In this document: piece after piece, positions 54,301 to 64,000 of the stretch
Numbering within the stretch: the stretch's first letter is position 1
Layout: every line of letters starts with the position of its first letter
From: Mya arenaria
Taxonomy: Eukaryota > Mollusca > Bivalvia > Myida > Myidae
DNA length: 64,000 bases
Direction of reading: 5' to 3'
Assembly: GCF_026914265.1 (NCBI RefSeq)
Contig: NC_069130.1
Span: 1,302,001 to 1,366,000 of the forward strand
Notes under the pieces: model-generated
The model's input: the letters and a program-made list of their open reading frames with translations, nothing else
Told to the model about the DNA's origin: nothing
The model's database searches: none
Made by a program: the position numbers and the translations under genes

Positions 54301-57300
54301 GCTGTAGTGTCACATAACACTGACACTCCTGGCTTCTCTGGTGAGTTCATCCAGTACGTCGCTGACAATGTGGACCACAAAATTCGAACTCTCGATGGCA
54401 ACAACACCTTCCATGGCATGGAGATGATTGCTGCTGTAACATCAGCCACCAAATCCACTAATCCAATCCTCCGAGCAAATGCCACCCCTCATGACATATC
54501 CATGGCGAGTAGAGTTCCGATCCTGTTCCACAAGGAAGAAGGTCAGGGAACAGACACAGTGACGTATCAAAAGCTTGCCATTATGGAAGCACAAGACCCA
54601 ACAGCAGACATGGAAGACACCCATCCTGTTTGCCTCACCAAGGTCGGCATGGTCTGTGATGATGCAGTTTGTAATGCATGGCAACCATCCAGGGAAATCA
54701 TCCTTCGTCTTTCTCCCAATCTCCCAATGATTGACATGAATCCCAGTGACGCCACATGCATCTTCTCCACACTTAAGTTTGTAAGTGAGCATGCCCGCCG
54801 CCATCATGTCAAACCGATCATAACTTTAGATCCACCACTTTGGTGGAAAGCCCTGATGATCATTTCTGCTGAGCCAGAAGGAAACGACTTGAACAACATA
54901 GTCCTGAGACTTGGAGGCTTCCATACTGAGATGAGCTTCTTGGGGGCCATTGGACATTTAATGGCTGAATCTGGGTTACAATAAGTTATGGAGCTTATCT
55001 ATGCAACCAATGCTGTGGGGCATATGGTGGCTGGGAACGAAATTTCACGGGCTGTGCGTGCACACCTCCTTGTCGACGGAGTTCTCAATGCAATGATTGC
55101 ATCTGATGCACTTGATGTAGCTCTCCCTCAGCAGCACGGAGAGCCAGAATATACAAATGTCCTACCTCAGCCTCGAGAGCCAGAAGATGTGGCACCCCTC
55201 AGCACCCTGAAGAGACTGACGATGTGGATCTCCCTAAGCAGCCTGAAGAGCCAGAAGATTCAGATTCACAGGAAATCATTGATGTTCACATGACATCAGA
55301 TGAAGATACTCTAGCTGGAGATGTAATGGGAAACCATGATATCGATGAAGTTGCTTCTCTCTATGCATATGTGATGGAGGGATCATTGCCTGCCGAGGAG
55401 GCTTGTTGATGTTTTACTCAGAATAAAGCAACTGCCCAGAAACAACACCGATTTCCTGAAATCCTCTTGTAGGACTGCTGCCCAGTGGTTGTAGTACATG
55501 GATATGGTAGACATACTACGCAAGTTTCTGAGCAGAACGTACCGGAAACTGGGCACTGCATATTGCGGCAATATCAGAAATGCTTCCTTTCATGGCAGCA
55601 TCTGGGCACAATCTGTATACGAAATCTGCTCGGATCTATGTGCAGCAGATGTGCAAGCTACAGGTGGAACATCCATATGTCTACCAGAGATTTGAAGAGG
55701 GATACCATGTTGTCAGAAGAAGTGATCGACTATGAACTGGCCTCTCAGTAGATCTTATCATCGAGCAGGTGCTGATGAGGAGTATGAAGACCAGTGGTGG
55801 CTTCACAAGAGGACGAGGTATGACCGAGCGGAAGCGTGTAACATGGCTTCTGGCTATGCCAGCTTGTGCTAAAGTCAACAATGCCATGTAAGAGCTAACA
55901 GGAGTCAACTGCAACACTGGTGAGCAGAACAAGGACATGACAGATGCAAGACAAGCACGTGACATCGAGGACACACAAATAGTTCTAAACTATCTCCTTG
56001 AAATAAACCCCTTCTGCTTAGATGCAAGCTTGCGAAGTGTCTCGACTGGGGTCCATGCACACATTACTGTAAATGTTGACAAAGCAAAGACCATCGGGAA
56101 CACCATCTTGGCCAGGATGGATGGGCAAACCATTGCTGAGTTCTCATTCAAGAAGAAGGATCAGGCAATCATCTTGAACCCTCAATCATCAGTGAAAATT
56201 GGTGGCGAGGTAGTACAGGTGGATCCTCAACTTCTTTTCCAGCGACTCACAGTCATCCATAAGCACTGTTTGACATTACACTGTTGCTTCGACAGCCACA
56301 TAAACCAGTGCTAGCTGATGCCATATGGGACCTCCTCACACCTGACCTTCCAGGGATCACAGGCCAAGTTCAGTATGTGTTGGATGGTCGAGCACTTGTT
56401 CAACGCATCCCATAGACACGTGCATCTACATACAATTGCATATGCAGGTTGTACACTGAGTACGTCACGAGGAAGTATGGAGAGGCAAGTGTTGTGTTTG
56501 ATGGTTATGAGGGCACATCTACGAAGAACATGGCGCATCAGAGACGAGGAGGTGGAAGGACTGGAGCAACCGTGACTTTTGATGAGGAAATGCCTGTTAC
56601 CATGAAGAAAGAAGAGTTCCTCGCGAACAGCACAAATTAGCAACAGTTCATCAACATGCTCAGTGGTCATCTGCAGAAGAATACCTGTCAGACTTTTCAT
56701 GCCCCAGGTGATGCTGATCTCCTCATAGTACGGAAAGCAGTGGAGTCTGGCACCACAACAAACACTGAGCTTATTGGTGATGATACAGATCTGCGCATAC
56801 TCCTCATCTTCCACACCAACCTCGATACGCATGATATCTTCTTCCAACCTGGGCCAAAGAAGAGCACGAAGAATCCACCTGTCTTGAACATAAAGGTTCT
56901 CAAGCAGCAGCTTGGTCCCAGTTTCTTCACTCACATGCTCTTCATGCATGCGATCATGAGGTGTGTCATGACATCCCGCCTCTATGGCATTGGTAAAGGA
57001 GCTGCCCTAAAAAAATCATAACCAGTAATGACTTCCGTCTGTAAGCTACAGTGTTTGGCACATCGTCAGCATCCACAGCAGATGTCGTGGCAGCATGTGA
57101 GGATGCTTTGGTGTGTTTGTGCAGTGGGAAGCCTGGGGAGGGACTAAACTCACTAAGGTACAATCGTGAGAATCGTTTTTGTGAGAAGGTGGCAACTAGC
57201 TCTTCTTATGTACAACCACAGAGCCGACCACCTACCTCAGCAGCAGCAAAATATCATAGTCTCCGAGTGTAATACCAAGTGCAGCAGAGAAAAGGAACCG

Positions 57301-60300
57301 TTAATAATCTTCTGCCACAAGACTAGGGATGGAAAGAATGTGATGGTTTGCTTTATCCTGTCCAAACCGACTTTCCACCAGCACCACAGGAACTCCTGCA
57401 GGTCATCTGATGCAGCTGCAAGACAGATTGCAGCAACCTGAGGTGCACATGCAAGAAGCATAACAGTAAGTGCTTTGTTGTATGTAGCAACTGCAAAGGA
57501 TCAGGGTGTGGTAATTAATTTCAGGAAACTGAATGTGAGAACGGTGAATTTGACGATCATGAAAACAGTGACTGAGCAACCAGACAATGTTTGACATCTT
57601 AACAATTTATGTTTTCCTACTATAAAGTAAAACTGAATTGTCTTGAAATGTTGTTTTCAAAACAAACAACTTTTTATATTTATAAATTAGTATTGTGTTG
57701 AACATCAAAGAACATATATCAGGTCTTTATAAGTGGAAGGTCTTATCTGATGGCAATGGTCCTCTCACTAATAAACCCATACCACTTTCCTATGCTAATA
57801 CGTGTTTAGCTATCAATATATCGTTAGAAAGTCGTTAAATAACCTATTATAAAGTAGCAAAAAGTGGTACCAGAGTAGGACTTATTTTTTAATACTTTCT
57901 AACACGTGGATTCCTTAGGTGTTTTTTGGTTATATATGACACTTTTATGTACTAAACTCTTGTCAGATATTTTGTTGCAATGTGTGTTGGTTCGGGCCTT
58001 ATTTGTCACAAATGACTGTTCCAGCGGGGATCAATTCGAAATTAGCTATTGTGAGCAGGTGGGATGCAAGGGGATGCAACAATATCTTAAATCCATGAAC
58101 ACTTTTCAAAATGACACATATTCTTATATTGGTTAATAAACCAGATAACCGAGTAAAGGTCATTAAGATTTATCCAAATATTAAATACTTGCTCTACAAA
58201 CCCAATAGAACGCAAAGAAGCTAACTGTAAGTGTTAGTGTAAGATCGTAATATATTTCACTGAGTGAGTAACAAAAGTTATATTGGTGAATGGCATAACC
58301 ACGAATGAAATATTTACTTTTGGTGTTCACGAGGTGAAATATATTGCGATCCTACACCAAAACAAAACAAAACCTTTTGATGTTATGCCTAAAAAGGATT
58401 TCAAATGACCGTTTGTAAATTTATAGAACTGATGTCGTTAAATTTATGTCCAAGTTCTGTACGCGCTGATGTCTAATTTGGAATTCAGAGCGGGCTACAT
58501 GTTCTAAACAGTGGAAAAATATCAAAATGTTATTTCAATGTTTGAAACAGTGAATACTAATTTTTATTTCACTTTTATCCTTTTCCATATGCAACAGTTA
58601 AAAAATACAGCACGCCGTATTGACAAACCTGTATCACCATTCTGTCGTTTTCTGATTCAGTATTATGCTAGTACGGTGTGTAGTCTATAGGAACTACCTG
58701 CGTGTCTTTAAAAAAAGCATGACAAAAATAACTGTTAAAACCTGTCAAATTTTAGACACACAACATAACCCAATTTTATTCACGCCACCAGTAGCATGTA
58801 AATATTCTAAAATTCATATGTGTTCGTATTATTATATTTAAATTTCTGAAATTACTTACTAGGTCCGTTGACTGGTTTGCTAACTTGGAGTTGCTTTGGT
58901 TCCTGCCTGTAGATATATGACACAAAAAGTGTTGCAACGGTCTGAAATCTTGGCGAAAGGTTTTGAAATTTAAGGCTATCTAGGTTGTCCAAAGTATCAG
59001 CATCTCCAGGGACAGGCAACGCAAAACATTTCCGTTTTTCCTGTGGAAAGAATTTTCGGATGCACTCCCGGGGTTTGTTAAAAGAAGCATTTTTTTCCGG
59101 TTTATTTTCCAGGCCTTCTTCAAGGTATTCGTCTGGTGTTAGCTGCCTTTTTCCTTTAATAAATTTTAGCGAAAAATCTCTCAAAGCGAGCACAAACCCA
59201 GGAAGGATGCTTTGCAAAAGAAGGTTATTTTCATCACATCTTCTGCCAAATCTGATGCTTTTGGCCATTTCAGTCACAAATCTGTTCCGTTGAGGTTAAA
59301 GTATATTGAAATACATGTGTATATGTATTTGTTTCAGTTAGACTAAGAAGACATAAACTAGCCAATATAACTAAATATTGTGCCAGTTTTCTTGATCTTA
59401 TTTTGGAGAGGCTAATAATAAAACCAAAGTTATGAAAATGTATTTTGAAATAAAAAAGGGTACCATTTGCGATATACAGCTTCACAAGTCCATGGCCAAA
59501 GTGAATAACGATGGTGTACAATGATTCAATACAAACTACAGGGACAAGCCTGGTAGTCAAACATTCAAAAAATAAACCAAGTCACGAACTCAAATGGTAA
59601 AAAACCTAGTGCACTAGTGTATAAACAACACATACACAAATATACACACAACATGAAGTTGTACGCATTAACAATCATCTGTGTGTTGATATGTTAACTA
59701 GGCAACAAAGAGAGTTTGTAAAGAAAACATGAAACAATGTTAAGACATAGAGGTTATTTATTTAGTCCGATGTAAGATCGTATTTCATTTCACAAGTTGC
59801 CATACTGTTTTTCATTTCACGAAAAACGCAGCATATTTTATTTTTCTATGATCACGAGTGAAATGGAACTCGACCTTGCTCTGGGATCAGAAAAATCTCT
59901 ATATATTTAATGCCTTTCTCGTGCCATCAAAACCTTTTAACAAGTGCAATAAAATTTAATGCTTTAAAAAAACGTTTTATTCTAAATTGTATCAATACAA
60001 TCAAAAGTAACTGAATCATTCCTTTTTTCTGGCTGTTAAAACAATTATATTTGCAATTTTAAACTTATATATATATCGTATTTCTGCATCATTTGTGGTT
60101 GAAAGAAAATAAGGCGAGTTGAATAATGGTTGCTGTATTTTATCATACGAAAAGTTCCTTCCCTTGCTATAAAATTTGAAACTGAAAAACTAGTTTTTGA
60201 TTTATAAGGTATTGTTTTTATTTAAAAAGAACGAGGCTTATTCTAATAAACATTGATTAATGATTAAGTAATTCAGCCAAGTCTTAAATCCGAGGTTAAG

Positions 60301-62277
60301 GAAAATAATAGATAGTGGCTTTTATTCCTTTTAACGCCAAGTTTTACCGCGAAGGGATAATCCTCGAATAAGATAAAAGTTAAAATACGCTTAAAGTTAG
60401 TGAAATAATATCCTTCCCAAACAGTTTCAAGGTATTCAAGCATATGCTTGAATTAAACAATTATACGTGTGCTACTTGTTGGAAACATATTTTATCTGAC
60501 ATATTTGTATAATTCAGTATGTATTAACCGTTTATATTTGCGCTTAGCCTTTTAATATCAAAACCTTTGTGATAATTGCATTGGTGGGCATTTTATACTT
60601 ACTGAACATATAATACACATGTTACTATAAATAGTAACATTTTACTATAGAAATTCGTTCCCGCAATAATGATTATCGTCTCTACTTGTGAGATTATCAC
60701 GGTACGTCAGGGCGATTATGGCATACCTACCTGACGAAGACGAGAACGTGCACACTCAGACGTCATTTTCAGGAAAATAAAATGGCCGCCGTATACTTGG
60801 TAGGCAAATATTATTAAAAGCTTTAAAGGGATTAAAATGGAAAAATCGGTGCAATAATAGTGAAATTAGTTATTACCAATAATGAAACCTTCCGTGTCTC
60901 AGTAACGAGTACTACCCGAAACCGTACCGGATGTTTACATTTGGTAAATGTCATTAAGCAGTGAGACAAGGAAATGTTTTGTTGAAACGTTTTGTTTTAC
61001 TTTATTCGCTGAGAAATGTCAATTATTCCAGCGAAATGGCTAAGGTCATTCAAGCCGAGATTCTTATGAAACTGCTCCTAAGCTTGATCGACCCTAGCTG
61101 TGCTCACCTCTTGAAATGAACATCTCAATCAGCCGATGTAAAACAGGAAATATTTGAAAAAAAATGCAGGCTTATTTTGAAAACACGTACGAAAAGGTTT
61201 GCTATTTTGATTTCCAGTCACTCGTTTTTTTCGCAGCTAATGCCATTCAAAAACATTTTGTTATATCTCATTTTTAAAACTTTCAGACTAGATCTACATG
61301 CTAATTATATGACATATTCTTCATTATTCCACCAGATCATGTTTTTAGATCCATTTAAATCATTGACAAAGGACAAAACATATGTATTATACAGGATAAT
61401 ACATGGTTGGCCATGGCTTTTGGTTGATAATTGCCCCAGTGAAAATAATTGCCCGAGGGCTTTAGCCTTTTTATTCATTCCACTTATCTTAAAGATTTGC
61501 TATTATTATATGAGACAGACGTTCTACAATGTTAGTTTATAGTTACAAATTGTAGAACATTAGACCAGAATATTCTCAACATGCAAACTATCTGGTGATA
61601 AAATTATTTTTTTGCGGTGAGCCCCTCTATATTTATTAACTGCGAGAGCAATGCAATTATAAATGTGCTGGAAAATGTTGACTTGTAACAGGTAAAGTTT
61701 AGAATGACATTCTGACAACTGAGTATTGCTCGTCTTGCGGCATGACAAGATCATATAAGGTGTGTATTTTGTGGCATTCAAGGGATAATTTGTCTAGGAA
61801 CTAAGGTTTTTCAAACTAGTATTACAGATGTAGTCATACTAGTTTTTACCCTCGAAGAATTCGTTTTTCTGTATTTACGTCTAATAAAGATGGATTCTCA
61901 TAATGTGTGTTTCTTAGAGTCTGCTAAAAATAAAGGGATGCATTCGTATAATATGAAACTTTGTCCACTTTTCAAAAACATGTTAAAATGCTCGAATCGA
62001 ATGTTTTCACACATTTAATACGTTTTCGCAACTTTACTTTAAAATATAAACTTGAATACTTTTCCAATGATTATCATGGAATATCTTTATCAAATTTAAA
62101 AAGTAAGCAGAAAAAAAAAGTTGTTAAATCGAATTAGTATATATCCAATATGTTAGCGAAAGGATACGTGAGTTTGTTAACAGCATCCTGGTCAAACGCT
62201 CCCTTCATGTTGTACACAAGGGTGCTGCACAGCAGTGTAGCAAGGGTGAAAATGCGGTTGTCGTGGTTTGAATCCCC
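42337..62277 (-). CDS. Guanylate-binding protein (GBP) family GTPase, 3' six exons, one premature stop
   Basis: Exons in gene order: 62168-62277, 58860-59281, 51652-51926, 49370-49597, 44314-44410 and 42337-42695; phases agree at every junction, giving 497 codons. Exon 1 of these (GDSNHDNRIFTLATLLCSTL) and exon 2 (LALRDFSLKF, the RD motif of the GBP guanine-recognition site; LTPDEYLEE; PRECIRKFFP) are the second half of the large GTPase domain. Exons 3-5 (TRKYVDAFAKGAVPDVDDAF; VLGGHRKFKRDV; LRPEENKILEKDNELSEEE) are the GBP_C helical domain. Exon 6 is a long charged coiled coil ending FCAILDI, with no terminal CaaX box. The P-loop exons were not found and probably lie past the right edge. In exon 6 an in-frame TAA (42664-42666) splits AKEKEENAKSI from RMKVEMAEANQ. 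GBPs are GTP-hydrolysing membrane-remodelling proteins of cell-autonomous defence; bivalve function is unproven. Confidence 0.88.
45211..45345 (-). repeat. Dispersed repeat, inverted relative to 48247-48365
   Basis: Starts ttaatggcactgggtaaacg, then ccaaagacat, and continues through acaaaa/aacaaaaa to gcacagtgcatgcat. It is the reverse complement of 48247-48365. It lies in a GBP intron (between exons 44410 and 49370). Confidence 0.7.
46250..48119. other. GBP intron sequence, no further feature seen
   Basis: Several short open frames on both strands lack any recognisable domain and conflict with each other. Confidence 0.4.
48120..48365 (+). repeat. Dispersed SINE-like repeat
   Basis: Contains gtaaactggtttaaacccca, ctgaccggtccaaggcggt and a terminal gcgtttacccagtgccatta. 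The final ~120 bp occur inverted at 45211-45345. From memory, the terminal motif is frequent in bivalve introns. A B-box-like ggtttaaaccc may point to a SINE, but this is not certain. Confidence 0.5.
49698..51420 (-). mobile_element. Helitron-like repeat, minus orientation, interrupted
   Basis: On the minus strand the end at 49698 reads ggcc..tcatgggcctcttgttt, the same CTCTTGTTT end as the element finishing at 7716. Inside, related units of about 110-160 bp occur near 49960-50230, 50240-50360 and 51180-51340. They are recognisable by ttggtaaacatc, aataaatg.ag.tttatcgag and acaaggtcaatta. It is interrupted by the hAT-like MITE at 50404-51168. The distal boundary is uncertain. Confidence 0.45.
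50404..51168. mobile_element. hAT-like MITE with TTCGAATATTCG-rich inverted termini
   Basis: The left end reads gattgcaaacgaatattcga and the right end, inverted, gggtgcaaacgaatggcaaa then actgatattcgaatattcgg. Terminal tgcaaacgaatattcg is, from memory, typical of hAT-type elements in invertebrates. The 8-bp target duplication was not resolved. The open frame at 50785-51105 shows no transposase motif. Confidence 0.5.
53348..57600 (+). pseudogene. Decayed multi-copy mobile-type protein with FEN1/XPG-like and CXC-like parts
   Basis: An acceptor-like ttttttattgcag precedes an ATG at 53348. The protein can be followed through several frames to 57590. An N-terminal Cys/His part (RCAICND, YHQVCSVN) is followed by PESLRLLLKGLLVGKN and SIGQAIMYATRPRGILAPLQ. 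The longest intact part (54232-54984) contains ADNVDHKIRTLDG, PMIDMNPSDATCIFSTL and LRLGGFHTEMSFLGAIG. Then come VVFDG (56491), DADLLIV (56710), GDDTDL (56776) and YGIGKG (56983), spaced like N-, I- and H3TH-type motifs of FEN1/XPG nucleases. The end is a nine-cysteine cluster (57411-57512). In-frame stops (e.g. about 53983, 54220, 54982) and frameshifts (about 53630 and 55200) show it is dead. I recognise the protein as a large repeated uncharacterised family in invertebrate genomes; the nuclease reading is inference. It lies antisense in a GBP intron. Confidence 0.7.
57601..58564. other. GBP intron, no feature seen
   Basis: AT-rich sequence after the decayed mobile-type gene. No clear terminal repeat matching the 5' side near 53150-53340 was noticed. 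Confidence 0.4.
58565..58805. repeat. Dispersed repeat, copy 2 (see 39925-40152)
   Basis: Same-orientation match to 39925-40152, ending ccaccagtagcatgtaaata just upstream (plus-strand sense) of the GBP exon at 58860. It is intronic and non-coding. Confidence 0.65.
59282..62167. other. GBP intron
   Basis: Intron between the two GTPase-domain exons. A plus-strand ATGGCCGCCGTATACTTG followed by gtaggc at 60782-60799, in a less AT-rich stretch, could be a first exon of an opposite-strand gene, but no partner exon was found. Otherwise featureless. Confidence 0.4.
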
Positions 62278-63700
62278 CTGAACAAAAGAATGTAATGTAA
62301 AATGCATTCATTTTTGACATCAGAATAGAATAAGTCATCCTTCTCAGTCATATTAGCTCTGCGTTTCTTACTGTCCCTTTCTTACGGTTAAGTGGTATAT
62401 CATAGATTGTGGTAGATTATTGTGCAGTTTTCAGATGCAAAATTATTTTTATTTTTGCACCGGAAGCGTAGTTTATTTATTTCTCATCTAGTATACATAT
62501 GTATAATATGTTGAACACAAGGTTTATAGATTGTTTACTATATGCAACTCACATATCTCTAACTGTTATACCCATAGTAACGTAAAAAGATGCCTCATTA
62601 TGATACACATACTATTATTCACAAAGCATGCTTACAAAACATCCAAACAAACAAAAGTTAACAAAAAGGATATTTATGTTTGAGATTTAAATAAAGGCTC
62701 ATATCGGCCAGTCTCCATTCTTTAAGGTGCAACGCCATATCGAAACGTTGCCAAAGCTAATCTATTTAAGCGTCGCCGTGGTAAAAATAGGTTCAGACTC
62801 ATAACGTTTGCTTGTAAGACCTATGTTAAAACTTATGTAGCAAAATGCCCCGTCGCTAACACCTTTAATTAATTTCATATTCTCCTCTTGAAGGGCGATC
62901 TGCCTGCAAACTCCCTGATATATAACGTTATGATGCCGAAACGCATCGATAATTGACATATACATAACGGCTAACGGCCACAAGCTGTGGATTGCTGCAG
63001 TCGATCAAGGGTTGCTAAAACGGGGTTACAGGGAGGTGCAACCACACGACGTTCAGGTGTGCGTTTTTAAATTGTATATATTGCTTTAACCTCAATCAAT
63101 TGTGTGAAATACTACAATTTAACTCGTATAACACCAAGGCATAGGGCTTCGCAGCTTCAAGGCATAGTCCTAGCCACAAAATCTTGACACCAATAAATAT
63201 CCATCTTAAATTAAGTATAATTAAGCATAATAAAGATAAACCGACTTATCTTGAAATTTAGCTCTACGTTGTGATTCAAGATCCCGTTTTTTTGTGTGTA
63301 TGTATTCTTAAATAGCTTTATCACGTGGTCTTCATATCGGCAAATCGTGAATATTTGACACCCGAGTGGTATTTGTTAGATTATTTTACACTGTTCATGT
63401 AAAATTGTACTTTACTTCCTAAATCAGCAAAGAGGGTTAAAGTGTTTGCGGCAAATTCTTAACAATTTAACATAATTATTTGGTAATGAATAGTTGTATC
63501 GTTTTTGTCTTTAACCAACGCAGATGTTAACCAAAATGCGATTCTCATTGTAGATCATGTACTAAATTTCAAAGGCCTTTAGAAATAGCCTACTGTCGAC
63601 TGCCTTGTGTTGTCAAACTAATAATGTCAATGTTTAGTTATACATAATTAAATTTCGATATACACTAATGTTTATAGTGGGCATTCTCTTTCTCTGTCAC
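62278..63700. other. Probable GBP intron, no exon seen
   Basis: The missing GBP N-terminal exons (P-loop, switch regions) were looked for on the minus strand and not recognised here, so they probably lie beyond the window. Confidence 0.4.
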
Positions 63701-63701
63701 C

Positions 63702-63719
63702 CCCCCCCCCCTCATTCAT

Positions 63720-63801
<82 letters not shown>
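63702..63801. repeat. Poly-C and (CT)n microsatellite
   Basis: A run of C followed by about 40 CT units with one CG interruption. Confidence 0.95.
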
Positions 63802-63803
<2 letters not shown>

Positions 63804-64000
63804 ATCCCATTTTCGTAAAACGGTCAGTTTCTCATCTTTAAACTGAAAGTTTCAAGAGGGAACACCCATCATTTAATGCTTAAGCAATTTGCGGGTGCGT
63901 TTTTTTTTTGGGGGGGGGGCTTGTATTTGTGTATGTTATGTTAATATGTTTGTGTGTCTAATTAATTGTCGTTTCGACCATTCACTTGTTCCCCTAAACA

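Noticed and set aside
56311..56949. Minus-strand open frame of 212 codons
   Set aside because: It is antisense to the recognisable plus-strand mobile-type protein and shows no domain; the plus-strand frame carries the family motifs.

Overview
The window looks like nuclear DNA of a bivalve mollusc. It is AT-rich and intron-rich, has no prokaryote-style gene packing, and holds a secreted C1q-domain gene, a guanylate-binding-protein (GBP) gene with long introns, and very many dispersed repeats of kinds I associate with bivalve genomes. Host coding sequence is a small fraction; most of the window is mobile or repetitive DNA. The species cannot be named from the sequence.

Region by region: (1) About 76-17842 is a large inverted pair of PIF/Harbinger DNA transposons, outer ends matching, separated by a loop of about 3.5 kb. 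Each copy carries parts of a HARBI1-like DDE nuclease gene and a divergently placed Myb/SANT DNA-binding protein gene, with spliced exons that can be followed in frame. The left copy lost about 5 kb internally; the right copy lost the first recognisable HARBI1 exon and carries frameshifts and a nonsense codon. Nested inside are Helitron-like tandem-repeat elements, a tRNA-derived SINE head and a recent 182-bp tandem duplication. (2) 4.8-8.3 kb, the loop, holds degenerate repeats and a tandem repeat interrupted by a small inverted-repeat element. (3) 18.4-19.4 kb is another Helitron-like element sharing its ends with those in region 1. (4) 22.2-25.6 kb on the minus strand is a four-exon C1q-domain gene (197 codons, signal peptide, coiled coil, C1q) that appears intact and uses one GC-AG intron; its introns hold long (AT)n tracts, one inside a 164-bp palindrome. 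(5) 26.5-31.6 kb is a 29-bp minisatellite with higher-order structure, split by a decayed non-LTR retrotransposon fragment. (6) 34.8-35.5 kb is a MITE with pogo/Tigger-like termini and a TA target duplication; 36.1-36.9 kb is an 18-bp minisatellite. (7) 42.3-62.3 kb on the minus strand holds the last six exons of a GBP-family large GTPase; the first exons (P-loop) lie beyond the right edge or were not seen. All exon phases join, but one in-frame stop interrupts the C-terminal coiled coil. (8) A GBP intron contains, at 53.3-57.6 kb on the plus strand, a decayed copy of a large multi-copy invertebrate protein family whose C-terminal part resembles FEN1/XPG-type nucleases followed by a CXC-like cysteine cluster. 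Another GBP intron holds a Helitron-like repeat with a nested hAT-like MITE.

The two host genes are both of families linked to innate immunity (C1q-domain lectins; GBP GTPases). Their proximity does not by itself show joint function. The most unusual items are the shared 3' hairpin plus CTCTTGTT-like end found on several otherwise unrelated tandem-repeat elements, and the nuclease-like mobile protein family at 53-57 kb.
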